This document shows positions 1 through 7,837 of a stretch of 52,616 bases of DNA, piece after piece. Every line of letters starts with the position of its first letter. The stretch's first letter is position 1. Below the pieces are notes generated by a model. That model was given only the letters and a program-made list of their open reading frames with translations, had not been told where the DNA came from and searched no databases. Both the position numbers and the translations under genes were made by a program. The stretch comes from JAAXTX01 sp035560715 (lineage in GTDB: Bacteria > Patescibacteriota > Minisyncoccia > Moranbacterales > UBA1568): contig DATMYW010000041.1 in NCBI GenBank assembly GCA_035560715.1, positions 1 through 52,616 of the forward strand, written 5' to 3'.

Positions 1-60
1 GTGGAAACATAAGTGGAGTAAAATGGCAGGGAAGTGCCAACAAGTGGGGAATTGTGGTGA
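1..60 (+). promoter_or_regulatory. MraZ operator array (direct GTGG-type repeats)
   Basis: Immediately upstream of mraZ, short repeats of the form AAGTGG recur about one helical turn apart: the cores fall at about 1, 13, 24 (ATGG), 34 (GTGC), 44 and 54, so spacing is 10-12 bp. MraZ is known to bind arrays of short GTG/TGGG-type direct repeats with this spacing in front of its own operon. This fits autorepression of the division cluster. The core promoter must lie to the left of the window. Confidence 0.7.
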
Positions 61-64
61 ACCT

Positions 65-499
65 ATGTTCATCGGTGAATATTCGCACAGTATTGACCCG
101 AAGCGGCGCCTCGCGCTGCCGTCGAAGTTCCGAGGGGAACTCGGCAGCCGGGTGGTCGTCACTCGCGGTCTGGACCGTTCGCTCTTCGTGTATCCGATGA
201 AGGTGTGGGAGGAACTCGCGCAGAAGCTCGGCACCATGCCGGTCGGCGAATCCGCGACGCGAAGTTTCGTCCGGTTACAGCTCGCGGGAGCGACGGACGT
301 GGAGCTTGATTCACAGGGGCGCGTGCTGATCCCGGACTATCTCAAGGAATACGCGGGACTCGGGAAGAACGTTGTCGTGGTCGGTCTCTTCAATCGGCTT
401 GAACTCTGGGACGAGGAAGCGTGGAAGGGGTACAAGTCGCAGGCGGAGAAGAATACGGACGGGATTGCGGAGGAACTTGGGAAACTGGGAATCTATTAG
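65..499 (+). CDS. mraZ: Transcriptional regulator MraZ
   Basis: MraZ is the DNA-binding repressor that heads the division and cell-wall (dcw) cluster. The 144-residue protein has the two AbrB-like halves of the family: DPKRR at residues 11-15 and DSQGR at 82-86. Length is normal. The start at 65 gives the canonical N-terminus MFIGEYSHSIDPK. An in-frame ATG at 23 would translate through the operator repeats and is rejected. It is followed by rsmH after a short repeat-filled gap, the usual order. The repeats upstream indicate autoregulation. Confidence 0.95.
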   Translation: MFIGEYSHSIDPKRRLALPSKFRGELGSRVVVTRGLDRSLFVYPMKVWEELAQKLGTMPVGESATRSFVRLQLAGATDVELDSQGRVLIPDYLKEYAGLGKNVVVVGLFNRLELWDEEAWKGYKSQAEKNTDGIAEELGKLGIY

Positions 500-584
500 T
501 AACTGACAACGTACAACTGACAACTTACAACGTCGAATCCCGTTCCGGTTGTGTGTTGTGAGTTATGAGTTGTGGGTTGAGGTT
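499..584. repeat. Heptad repeat array, inverted pair (AACTGAC type)
   Basis: The mraZ-rsmH gap is made of a degenerate 7-bp tandem repeat (AACTGAC, AACGTAC, AACTGAC, AACTTAC) at about 501-532. The same kind of repeat follows in inverted orientation at about 548-584, read on the minus strand as AACCCAC, AACTCAT, AACTCAC, AACACAC. The two arms could fold into an imperfect hairpin. The same family recurs in other intergenic gaps of this window. Confidence 0.7.
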
Positions 585-1544
585 ATGACGAGACATATTC
601 CGGTACTCCTGAGCGAGGCGATAGAAGCACTGAACCTTCAAAAGGGCGATACGGCGGTGGATGCGACCCTCGGAGGCGGCGGGCACACGAGAGCGATGCT
701 CTCGCGCGTGCTCCCCGGTGGGAGGGTGGTCGCGTTCGACGCCGACGAGAGGGCGATCGGGCGTTTCCTCGGTTCCGCGGAGTCGGACGAGGCAGTGCGT
801 GAAGCGACCGAGAAGGGGTCGTTGGTCACGGTGGGAGAGAATTTCTCCCGGATCAGGGAAACGCTCGGTTCTCTCGGTATCGACTCGGTGGATGCGATCC
901 TCGCTGATTTCGGGTTCTCGTCGGACCAGATGGACGATCCGGCTCGCGGATTCTCATTTCGTTCCGAAGGGCCGCTCGACATGCGGCTTGACGAACGGAC
1001 GGAACGTACCGCGGAGCAGGTTGTCGGTCTTTACGACGAGGACCGGTTGGCGAGGATGTTCCGCGCGTTCAGCGATGAACCGAAGGCGTGGAAGATCGCG
1101 AAGGCTATCGTGGCGAGAAGAACGGAAAAGCCGTTTCGGACAACGACGGATCTCGCGGAGACGATCGCCTCGTGTTTTTCGGAAGAGGAACGACGGAAGA
1201 TGGGGATTCATCCCGCGACCAGGGTCTTCCAGGCGGTTCGGATCGAGGTGAACGGCGAACTCTCGGCGATCGGGACATTCCTTCAGGAAGCCGTGCCGTT
1301 GCTCCGTACAGGAGGAAGGATCGCAGTCATCACCTTCCATTCAGGCGAGGACGCGCTCGTGAAGCGCACACTCGCGGAAATGGCGAGGGGATGCACGTGT
1401 CCGCCGGAGTTTCCGGCGTGCGTCTGCGGCAAGACACCTCTTATACGGCTCGGGACACCCCGGTTTATCGTCGCAAAGGAAGGTGAGACATCTCTCAATC
1501 CGCGGGCGCGGAGCGCTAAACTCCGGTGGGCGGAGAAAGTGTGA
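585..1544 (+). CDS. rsmH: 16S rRNA (cytosine(1402)-N(4))-methyltransferase RsmH
   Basis: RsmH (MraW) uses S-adenosylmethionine to N4-methylate C1402 in the 16S rRNA P site. The 320-residue protein shows the SAM-binding motif DATLGGGGHT (about 26-35), DADER, the family block GPLDMRLD, RVFQAVRIEVN, FHSGED and the C-terminal NPRARSAKLR. The start at 585 gives MTRHIPVLLSEAI, the family N-terminus. An earlier TTG in the same frame would read through the heptad repeats. It is second in the dcw cluster after mraZ, as in most bacteria. Confidence 0.96.
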   Translation: MTRHIPVLLSEAIEALNLQKGDTAVDATLGGGGHTRAMLSRVLPGGRVVAFDADERAIGRFLGSAESDEAVREATEKGSLVTVGENFSRIRETLGSLGIDSVDAILADFGFSSDQMDDPARGFSFRSEGPLDMRLDERTERTAEQVVGLYDEDRLARMFRAFSDEPKAWKIAKAIVARRTEKPFRTTTDLAETIASCFSEEERRKMGIHPATRVFQAVRIEVNGELSAIGTFLQEAVPLLRTGGRIAVITFHSGEDALVKRTLAEMARGCTCPPEFPACVCGKTPLIRLGTPRFIVAKEGETSLNPRARSAKLRWAEKV

Positions 1545-1549
1545 AATCG

Positions 1550-1634
1550 GACTGACAACGGATAACTGACAACTTACGAGACGGGTGGGATTTCGCACTC
1601 GACGTTGTGGGCTCTCAGTTGTGAGTTGTCAGTC
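1550..1634. repeat. Heptad repeat array with perfect 10-bp inverted ends
   Basis: The rsmH-ftsL gap carries the same heptad family as the mraZ-rsmH gap. GACTGACAAC at 1550-1559 is matched exactly by its reverse complement at 1625-1634. Further heptads lie inside each arm, so the whole gap can form a long imperfect hairpin. There is no U-run typical of a terminator directly after it, although seven A residues follow. Confidence 0.65.
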
Positions 1635-1666
1635 AAAAAAATAAACACAAACAGGGGGCAAACGGT

Positions 1667-2008
1667 ATGAAACGGGATTATCACATTCGTGAAGGTCGAG
1701 AGGTCCGGCGCGGCGGCACGTCGTTTTCCGGCGCGGTTCATCCGGCGGCACTTGTCGGATTGTTCATGTTCTTCCTGTCGAGCGTCGCGTACGTGTACGC
1801 GCTCAACCGTGGCGCGGTGCAGGGGTACGAAGTGAAGAAAATCGAGTCTGACATAGCGCAACTGCAGGAGGAGAACCGAAAACTGAGGATTTCCGAGGCG
1901 CAGGCGCTCTCGCTTTCGCGGATTGAGGATTCCGCGAAGGGAAAAGCGATGGACGACGTATCGAATCTGAAGACGCTCGGAAGCCGAGGAGCGGTCGCGC
2001 TCCGATAG
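1667..2008 (+). CDS. FtsL-like cell-division membrane protein
   Basis: A 113-residue protein with one membrane segment (about residues 25-45, PAALVGLFMFFLSSVAYVYA). A heptad-rich coiled coil follows (about 50-80, with LQEENRKL). It lies between rsmH and a ftsI-type transpeptidase. Size, single-pass topology, coiled coil and gene order all match FtsL/DivIC-type divisome proteins, which link division enzymes at the septum. Sequence conservation in this family is very low, so the call rests on architecture and position. It starts at 1667 and ends about 110 bp before the next gene. Confidence 0.65.
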   Translation: MKRDYHIREGREVRRGGTSFSGAVHPAALVGLFMFFLSSVAYVYALNRGAVQGYEVKKIESDIAQLQEENRKLRISEAQALSLSRIEDSAKGKAMDDVSNLKTLGSRGAVALR

Positions 2009-2069
2009 GACCCATACCCATATCCACCTCAGGTCCCACCGCGGATGCGAAGGAAAATGAGCCTGTTGC

Positions 2070-2118
2070 CTGAAATACCGGTATTTCAGTTTGACACATG
2101 GTATTTGAGGTGGATACT
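2070..2118 (+). promoter_or_regulatory. Perfect 20-bp palindrome followed by a putative promoter
   Basis: CTGAAATACCGGTATTTCAG at 2070-2089 is a perfect palindrome. One base further on lies TTGACA (2091-2096), then a 16-bp spacer and GATACT (2113-2118). If this is a sigma-70 promoter, transcription would start near 2125, at or between the two candidate ATGs of the transpeptidase gene (2120 and 2126), and the palindrome would be an operator over the -35 box. GAGGTGG at 2107-2113 could instead serve as the ribosome-binding site on a longer operon transcript. Confidence 0.4.
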
Positions 2119-2119
2119 C

Positions 2120-3904
2120 ATGCGTATGGCGACCAAGAGAATTGTACCGAAGAATGGGCAAAGGTCCGGACAGAAGCCGACCGGAACGGGAAGAGTGAGT
2201 ACTCTTCTCTTTTTCGTCTGTCTGATCGCGCTTTTCGTGGTAATCAGACTGTTCCTGCTTCAGGTAGTCGATGTCTCGAAATGGAAGTCTGTCGCCGAGA
2301 ATCAACAGACCGTGTCCACGGCGTTGGTGCCGGACCGCGGGGAAATCTATTTTAGTGAGGGTGATTCCGTCTATCCGGCGGCCGTAAATCGCGCGTATCC
2401 GCTCCTGTACCTCGTACCGCACGAGGTTGAGGACGTTTCCGCGTCGGCCTCGGCGCTTTCCGGTATCGTTTCGGTTCCGGCTGACGAGATTCGGGCGAAG
2501 TGTCAGAACCTGGACAATCAGTTCGCGCTCATCAAACGGAAACTCTCGGACGATGAGGCGGACCGGGTGAAACGGCTGGGGCTTCCCGGTGTCTATCTCC
2601 GGAACGAGAAGGATCGCTATTATCCTGACGGGAATCTCGCCGCGCAGGTGATCGGCTTCACGAGTCCGGGCGATCCGGGACAGGGTGAGAGGGGGCGATA
2701 CGGTCTCGAATCCTGGCTTGACGAGGAACTTCGCGGAAAGCCGGGGCAGGTCGACCAGATGCGGGATGCGGGCGGGCGATGGATTTCGACGGACGACCGG
2801 GTCATGGTACCTGCAAAAAAAGGGCCTGACGTGGTCCTGACTATCGATCAGGTCGTCCAGCATGAGGCGGAGACCGTTCTGCGGGACTCGGTGGAGAAAT
2901 ATGCCGGCGACGGAGGAAGTATCATCGTCATGGAGGCGGCGACGGGGCGTGTCCTGGCGATGGCATCCGACCCTTCGTTTGATCCGAATGATTATGCCAA
3001 GGAGTCAGATTATTCCCGTTTCATGAATCCGACGGTGAGTATGAACTATGAGCCGGGGTCGACGATGAAGCCGATTACGATGGCGATCGGCATCGACGAG
3101 GGTAAGGTCGAGCCGGATACCGCATTTTCCGACCCCGGATCGGTGAGCATTTCGGGTTATACGCTCCATAACGCCGAGAACAAGACGTACGGCCATACGG
3201 ACATGTACGGCGTCCTCAATGATTCGATCAATACGGGCGTCATATATGTGGAGGGGCAGGTCGGGAATCAGCGGTTTGCCGAGCGTATGGCACAGTTCGG
3301 TTTCGGGAAAAAGACCGGTATCGATCTGCCTGCCGAGTTGTCCGGGAACACGAGGAACCTTTCGGATATGAGGCGCGACATCCAGTTCTATACCGCATCA
3401 TTCGGTCAGGGTATCTCGGCGACGCCGTTGCAGCTGATCGATGCGTATCAGGCGCTTGCGAACAAGGGGATCCTCATGAAACCGCAGATCATCCGGAAGT
3501 ACGTATACGAGGACGGTCATCAGGAAGAAGTGTTGCCGCAGGAGGTGCGACGCGTGGTGAGCGAGGACACGGCGACGAAGATGGGACGGATGCTTGAGGA
3601 TGTCGTCTTGCGCGGGCACGGGAAACGGGCGGCTGTGCCCGGATACCGCGTCGGCGGCAAGACCGGCACGGCCCAGGTTCCGAAAGAAGGCGGGGGCGGG
3701 TATGAGGACGGACTGTCAATCGGTTCTTTCGTCGGGTTCGCACCGATCGGTGATCCGAGATACGTCGTCCTGACCAAGGTGGACAATCCCAAAAACGTCG
3801 AGTGGGCCGAATCGAGTGCGGCGCCGATGTTCGGGTCCATAATGAAGTTCCTGCTCTCGTATGCGAAGGTGGAGCCGACGGAGCCGATTCCGGGGGAGAA
3901 GTAG
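2120..3904 (+). CDS. ftsI: Penicillin-binding protein 2 / FtsI-type peptidoglycan transpeptidase
   Basis: A 594-residue class B penicillin-binding protein that crosslinks septal peptidoglycan outside the membrane. It has a basic cytoplasmic N-terminus, one membrane anchor (LLFFVCLIALFVVIRLFLLQ) and a dimerisation region. The transpeptidase domain has all three active-site motifs: STMK with nucleophile S314 and K317, SIN at about 369-371, and KTG at about 514-516. It therefore looks catalytically competent. An open frame extends left to 2045 but would include the palindrome; 2120 has GAGGTGG seven bases upstream and is preferred. There is no C-terminal PASTA repeat. It follows the ftsL-like gene, as in dcw clusters. 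Confidence 0.9.
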   Translation: MRMATKRIVPKNGQRSGQKPTGTGRVSTLLFFVCLIALFVVIRLFLLQVVDVSKWKSVAENQQTVSTALVPDRGEIYFSEGDSVYPAAVNRAYPLLYLVPHEVEDVSASASALSGIVSVPADEIRAKCQNLDNQFALIKRKLSDDEADRVKRLGLPGVYLRNEKDRYYPDGNLAAQVIGFTSPGDPGQGERGRYGLESWLDEELRGKPGQVDQMRDAGGRWISTDDRVMVPAKKGPDVVLTIDQVVQHEAETVLRDSVEKYAGDGGSIIVMEAATGRVLAMASDPSFDPNDYAKESDYSRFMNPTVSMNYEPGSTMKPITMAIGIDEGKVEPDTAFSDPGSVSISGYTLHNAENKTYGHTDMYGVLNDSINTGVIYVEGQVGNQRFAERMAQFGFGKKTGIDLPAELSGNTRNLSDMRRDIQFYTASFGQGISATPLQLIDAYQALANKGILMKPQIIRKYVYEDGHQEEVLPQEVRRVVSEDTATKMGRMLEDVVLRGHGKRAAVPGYRVGGKTGTAQVPKEGGGGYEDGLSIGSFVGFAPIGDPRYVVLTKVDNPKNVEWAESSAAPMFGSIMKFLLSYAKVEPTEPIPGEK

Positions 3905-3907
3905 GAC

Positions 3908-3950
3908 GAAGAATGAAGATTGAAGAATGATGAATTATGAATAAAGAATA
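3908..3950 (+). repeat. Heptad repeat array (GAAGAAT/GAATTAT type)
   Basis: Tandem degenerate 7-mers (GAAGATT, GAAGAAT, GATGAAT, TATGAAT, AAAGAAT) directly after the transpeptidase stop codon. This is the A/T-rich subclass of the heptad repeats, also seen near 13389-13435 and 45764-45868. Confidence 0.55.
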
Positions 3951-4080
3951 CAGGGACATCGAGTCGGGAGTGGTCTGATCGCATTTCAGTGAAATATCGC
4001 CTTTTACACGCGACGGAAACGAAAGATTATCGATTTGGTTCATCTCGTCGTTCGCGAGCGACGTGACAGGGAATATAGGG

Positions 4081-4086
4081 TATACT
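4081..4086 (+). promoter_or_regulatory. Candidate -10 box (TATACT) before the HIT-like gene
   Basis: TATACT lies 22 bp upstream of the ATG at 4109. No good -35 hexamer is visible at normal spacing, so this is only a candidate start site. It would separate the HIT-like gene and murF from the upstream division genes. Confidence 0.35.
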
Positions 4087-4108
4087 GTCCGAGTGTGATT
4101 CAAAGCGT

Positions 4109-4579
4109 ATGATTTACGAAATCGATCATTTTTTCGTCGATGCTCCGACTCGGCCGTTGGTTTCAAGGGAGGAAGGCGGTCATATCAGGATTTGGGCGAA
4201 AGATTCGACCATCACGGACCGCACCCGGCTCGAACCGCGTCAGGCGATCGAATTTATGAGGCTTTCCATGGTGGTAGGGAGGGCTCTGGAGACCGCGATG
4301 AACGGCAGGGGAATTCCAGTCGTCAAGATCAATTATCAGGACATGGGAAACTGGGCTTTCAAAAAAGGTGAGACGCCGGTGTTTCATCTGCATGTGTTCG
4401 GTAGGGTGCACGGAGTTCCGCATCAGCCGTATCCGGAATTCGTGAATCTTCCCGATCGGTCATCGGGATTCTATGAGGGCTTCGAATCATTGAACGGGGA
4501 AGACGTCGTCGCGATACGTTCGGAAATGGAAAGACTGTTTGGCGAAACGCGATACGCTGATGGACAGTGGGGATTTTGA
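4109..4579 (+). CDS. HIT-like protein
   Basis: A 156-residue protein whose block PVFHLHVFGR resembles the histidine-triad nucleotide-binding motif HxHxHxx. A preceding INYQDMGNWAF segment resembles the region before the triad in HIT proteins. Only two of the three histidines are present here (HLH followed by VFGR), so nucleotide hydrolase activity is uncertain. HIT proteins hydrolyse or transfer nucleoside monophosphates; the substrate here cannot be inferred. It sits between the transpeptidase gene and murF, with the murF start 8 bp after its stop, so the two are probably co-transcribed. Confidence 0.5.
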   Translation: MIYEIDHFFVDAPTRPLVSREEGGHIRIWAKDSTITDRTRLEPRQAIEFMRLSMVVGRALETAMNGRGIPVVKINYQDMGNWAFKKGETPVFHLHVFGRVHGVPHQPYPEFVNLPDRSSGFYEGFESLNGEDVVAIRSEMERLFGETRYADGQWGF

Positions 4580-4586
4580 AAACGAT

Positions 4587-5930
4587 ATGAACCGAAACGA
4601 GGGAAAGAGTGCGAAACGGGTGATGGCCGAGAAGCTCCTCGCGTTCATGGCGGGCGCCGTGCTGCGCAAGTACAAACCGCTCGTGGTCGGCGTGACCGGA
4701 TCGGTCGGCAAGAGCTCCGCCAAGGAGGCGGCGGCTTTGGTGTTGTCCGGATCGATGCGGACGCGCAAGAGCGAGGGGAATTTCAACAATGAAGTCGGGG
4801 CGCCGCTCACGATCCTCGGCGTCGGAACCGGCGGGAGTCCTCTCATGCGGATGTTTTCGGCCGCGGTGCGATTTCCTTTTCTCATCATCTTCCCGATTCC
4901 GTACCCCAAGGCCCTGGTGCTCGAGATGGGTATCGACCGACCCGGCGACATGGCCGCGATGCTCCGGATCGTTCCGGCGCGTATCGGTATCCTGACGACT
5001 ATCGGGGAGAGTCATCTCGAATACTTCGGTTCCGTCGGGAACATCGCCAAGGAAAAGGGGAAGCTCATCGCATCGCTACCTGCGGACGGGTTCGCCGTCG
5101 TGAACGCGGACGACGAGCGTGTCCTCGGCACAGGAAAAAAGACGAAGGCCGTCGTGCTGTCGTACGGGTTCGCGTCGGGAGCGACCGTCCGCGCCGACCA
5201 TCTGCTGCTGCAGGATACGGACGACGGGATCGGTTCGAGTTTCAAGCTGAACTATGACGGGAAGTCCATTCCCGTTCGTCTGCCGGGTGTCATCGCGCGG
5301 CACCATGTCGCTGACGCGCTGGCGGGGGCTGCGGTCGGGATCGCCGCAGGCATGCACCTCGTCGATATCGCGAAACGCCTCGAAGCGTACGCGCCGCTTC
5401 CCGGTCGGCTCCGGTTCATCGCCGGAAGAGACGGTATCGGATTGCTCGATGACACGTACAACGCGTCGCCGGTATCCGTTCGTGCGGCACTGTCGACGCT
5501 TCGCGAGATCCCCGCACGCCGCAAGGTCGTCGCGCTCGGCGATATGCTCGAACTCGGCGCCGGGTCCGAAGAGGCGCACCGCGAACTCGCGGCAGATATT
5601 CTCGCCTCGGGGACGGAACTCGCGATCCTCGTCGGGCGGCATATGCGTACCCTCGGCGAAACGCTTCTTTCCGGCGGTATGCCACGCGGGGCCGTGCTCC
5701 TGTTCCCGGATCCGGATTCCGCCGCCTTGATCGTAAGGGAAGTGCTCCACGAAGGGGATCTGGTGCTTGTGAAGGGCTCACAGGGACTCCGGATGGAGAA
5801 AGTGAGCGAGGCGCTGCTGCGAAGTCCTGACGACTCGAAAATACTCCTGTGTCGGCAGTCCGCGGCGTGGCGATCCAAGCCGTTCGTGCCGCCTTCCGAG
5901 TGGACGATGGACGCTCCGGAGTCACTTTGA
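4587..5930 (+). CDS. murF: UDP-N-acetylmuramoyl-tripeptide--D-alanyl-D-alanine ligase (MurF-type)
   Basis: A Mur ligase that would add D-Ala-D-Ala to the UDP-MurNAc tripeptide using ATP in the cytoplasm. The 447-residue protein has the P-loop GVTGSVGKSS (about 35-44), FNNEVGAPLT, EMGIDRPGDM, the central-domain DDTYNASPVS and LGDMLELG, a combination typical of MurF rather than MurC/D/E. Earlier in-frame ATGs (4539, 4560) overlap the HIT-like gene; 4587 is preferred. No other mur ligase, mraY, murG or ftsW is in the window, so the pathway genes must lie elsewhere. Confidence 0.88.
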   Translation: MNRNEGKSAKRVMAEKLLAFMAGAVLRKYKPLVVGVTGSVGKSSAKEAAALVLSGSMRTRKSEGNFNNEVGAPLTILGVGTGGSPLMRMFSAAVRFPFLIIFPIPYPKALVLEMGIDRPGDMAAMLRIVPARIGILTTIGESHLEYFGSVGNIAKEKGKLIASLPADGFAVVNADDERVLGTGKKTKAVVLSYGFASGATVRADHLLLQDTDDGIGSSFKLNYDGKSIPVRLPGVIARHHVADALAGAAVGIAAGMHLVDIAKRLEAYAPLPGRLRFIAGRDGIGLLDDTYNASPVSVRAALSTLREIPARRKVVALGDMLELGAGSEEAHRELAADILASGTELAILVGRHMRTLGETLLSGGMPRGAVLLFPDPDSAALIVREVLHEGDLVLVKGSQGLRMEKVSEALLRSPDDSKILLCRQSAAWRSKPFVPPSEWTMDAPESL

Positions 5931-5954
5931 CAGCCGGGGGGGCTGAGGTATACT
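5927..5954 (+). promoter_or_regulatory. Sigma-70 promoter for the KH-domain gene
   Basis: TTGACA at 5927-5932, a 16-bp spacer and TATACT at 5949-5954. The -35 box overlaps the end of murF. The predicted start near 5961 lies about 20 bp upstream of the ATG at 5982, so the KH gene can be transcribed independently of the wall cluster. Confidence 0.7.
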
Positions 5955-5981
5955 TGAAGAGTCGGAGCGGTTGGGTTGTAA

Positions 5982-6430
5982 TGAACGTAAACCGAACGAG
6001 TATGTCCGAAAGCTATAAGGATCAGGAATTCATCGACTACGTGGTGAAAGCGCTCGTGGATCATCCCGAGGACGTGAAGGTCGCCCGGAAGGTGGACGAG
6101 ATGGGCGTACTCATCACACTCGACGTGCATCCGGAGGACATGGGCATGGTGATCGGTCGCGAGGGTATGACCGCCAAGTCGCTTCGGACGCTCCTGCGTG
6201 TCATCGGTGCGAAGAACAATGCCCGCGTGAACCTCAAGATAAACGAGCCGGAAGGATCGACCCGCGGACACCGGCACGAGGAGGAATCGTCGGCCGGCGC
6301 ACCGAGCGAAGCCCCTGCGGAGACACGTCATGAGGAAGCCGCCCTGTCGGCACCTATCGCCCATTATCAGGAGCCGAAACGGGAGGAAAAACGCACGCTC
6401 GACGACGTGATGAACGATATCCGGCTGTAA
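5982..6430 (+). CDS. KH-domain RNA-binding protein (KhpA-like)
   Basis: A 149-residue protein with one KH domain. The N-terminal half (EFIDYVVKALVDHPEDVKV) and the GxxG-containing helix VIGREGMTAKSLR match the KhpA/YlqC family of small RNA-binding proteins. In Gram-positive bacteria these act with a Jag/KhpB partner on RNAs tied to cell elongation and division. The C-terminal 50 residues are a charged, probably disordered His/Glu-rich tail. Starts at 5982 and 6003 are both possible; 5982 suits the promoter at 5927-5954. Terminator follows at 6477. Confidence 0.8.
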
Positions 6431-6476
6431 AGACACAAACAAAAGTCGGCAGTGAACAGGTAACATGAAAAAGAGA

Positions 6477-6504
6477 CCGGCCCGGGAAATCGGGCCGTTT
6501 TTCG
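6477..6504 (+). terminator. Rho-independent terminator after the KH gene
   Basis: Stem GGCCCG/CGGGCC with a GGAAAT-type loop, followed by GTTTTTCG. Just upstream (about 6447-6466) is a short stretch of the CAGGTAA heptad family. Confidence 0.85.
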
Positions 6505-6570
6505 TTTCTGGCTCGCCGTCGGCTTTTCTGGTAGAGTGGCAGGGAATGATAAGCCGATTGACGACGATAT

Positions 6571-7146
6571 ATGAACGTCATAGAGACCGATATTCCTGGA
6601 GTTCTCATTATTGAGCCCGATGTGTTTTCCGACGAGCGAGGGTACTTCAAGGAGACCTACAGCGCCGAGCGGTACAAGGCACTGGGCTGGCCGGATTTCG
6701 TGCAGGACAATATCTCGCTCTCCAAGGAGGTCGGGACGCTTCGGGGACTCCATTATCAGATCGCGCCGTTTTCGCAGGGAAAGCTCGTGCAGGCCATCAA
6801 GGGCGAGGTGTTCGATGTGGCGGTCGATATCCGTCGCGGTTCGCCGACTTTCGGGAAACATGTCGCGGTGACGCTTTCCGAGGAGAATCACCGGCAGTTC
6901 TATATCCCCGAAGGGTTCGCGCACGCGATGCTCACGACGAGGCCGGACACGATCTTCTCGTACAAGTGCACGAATGTCTATTCGAAGGAAAACGAACGGG
7001 GGATCCTGTGGAGCGACCCGGCGCTCGGTATCGACTGGCCGATCCGTGAAGGACTGGCCGTATCCGACAAGGATAAGATCCACCCGCTCCTCGCCTCACT
7101 CGAATCCGACCCGGCGCGGTGGGAGGAACTGCGGTTCGGAAAATGA
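6571..7146 (+). CDS. rfbC: dTDP-4-dehydrorhamnose 3,5-epimerase
   Basis: RfbC (RmlC) makes dTDP-4-keto-L-rhamnose, the third step of dTDP-L-rhamnose synthesis. The 191-residue cupin shows DERGYFKETYS, the active-site block TLRGLHYQ, KLVQAIKGEVFDV, IPEGFAHAM and the C-terminal LAxLESDPARWEELRF. Length is normal. The last 51 bp before the final three codons (7088-7138) are repeated exactly at 8648-8698. The stop overlaps the start of the Nudix gene (ATGA at 7143-7146). rfbB, rfbD and rfbA follow in the next 7 kb. Confidence 0.95.
   Translation: MNVIETDIPGVLIIEPDVFSDERGYFKETYSAERYKALGWPDFVQDNISLSKEVGTLRGLHYQIAPFSQGKLVQAIKGEVFDVAVDIRRGSPTFGKHVAVTLSEENHRQFYIPEGFAHAMLTTRPDTIFSYKCTNVYSKENERGILWSDPALGIDWPIREGLAVSDKDKIHPLLASLESDPARWEELRFGK
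7088..7138 (+). repeat. 51-bp direct repeat, copy 1 (rfbC 3' end)
   Basis: Identical over 51 bp to 8648-8698. This copy encodes the C-terminus of RfbC. The 1,509 bp between the copies holds exactly the Nudix and SDR genes. Confidence 0.95.
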
Positions 7147-7769
7147 AACATACGTCTATGGACGCTTCCGCCGAGGAAACCGTCGATCGGGACACTGACG
7201 GTATCGTCGAACCTTGGACGACCCTTTCGAAGGAGATCGTCCACAAGAATCCGTGGTTCAGCGTCTCGAAGGAATCGTTCGTCACGCCGAAGCGGAACGT
7301 CGGCGAGTATTTCGTCATCCACACGAAGGATAAAAGCCGTTCCGTGATGATCGTCCCGGTGGAGGGTGATGAGATCGTTCTTGCGAGACAGTATCGCTAT
7401 CCTACGAAACGATGGTGTCTCGAGGTGCCGGGCGGCGCGGTCGAGAAGGAAGATTCGATCGAGGGTGCCGCGAAGAAGGAGCTGGAAGAGGAGCTTGGTT
7501 TCCAGGGTGAACTCCGGAAAGTCGGGGAGTATTGTCCGTGGAGCGGGCCGGCGGAAGAGATCTGTACCGTATACCTGGCGACCGGCTTAACGCATGTCGG
7601 GCAGAACTTGGAAGAGGGCGAAGACCTTACGCTTGAACGGATAAGGATAGCGGAGGTCTATCGCATGCTCGATGACGGTGAGTTCACTGAAGGTCAGACT
7701 ATTGTCGCGCTCTCCTTCGCGAGGAAACATGTGTTTGGGGAGTTCATGACGGATATCGATACCCCCTGA
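7143..7769 (+). CDS. Nudix hydrolase (ADP-ribose pyrophosphatase-like)
   Basis: A 208-residue Nudix protein. The Nudix box is at about 100-122: GGAVEKEDSIEGAAKKELEE then ELGF, with KE where most members have RE. The preceding SRSVMIVPVEGDEIVLARQYRYP and EVPGG resemble ADP-ribose/nucleoside-diphosphate-sugar pyrophosphatases (NudF type). It would hydrolyse a nucleoside diphosphate linked to another moiety; sugar nucleotides are plausible given the neighbours. The ATG at 7143 overlaps the rfbC stop by four bases; 7158 is an alternative. With the next gene it fills the interval between two 51-bp direct repeats. Confidence 0.85.
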   Translation: MKHTSMDASAEETVDRDTDGIVEPWTTLSKEIVHKNPWFSVSKESFVTPKRNVGEYFVIHTKDKSRSVMIVPVEGDEIVLARQYRYPTKRWCLEVPGGAVEKEDSIEGAAKKELEEELGFQGELRKVGEYCPWSGPAEEICTVYLATGLTHVGQNLEEGEDLTLERIRIAEVYRMLDDGEFTEGQTIVALSFARKHVFGEFMTDIDTP

Positions 7770-7837
7770 GTCCCGTTCGTCACACTTATTCGGATGACTC
7801 CTTTCATCTATCGTATATGATGCGATACAACCCTGAA

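Noticed and set aside
1574..2863. 429-codon minus-strand open frame across ftsL and ftsI
   Set aside because: It passes through two recognised genes and the repeat region, with His/Arg-rich shadow composition.
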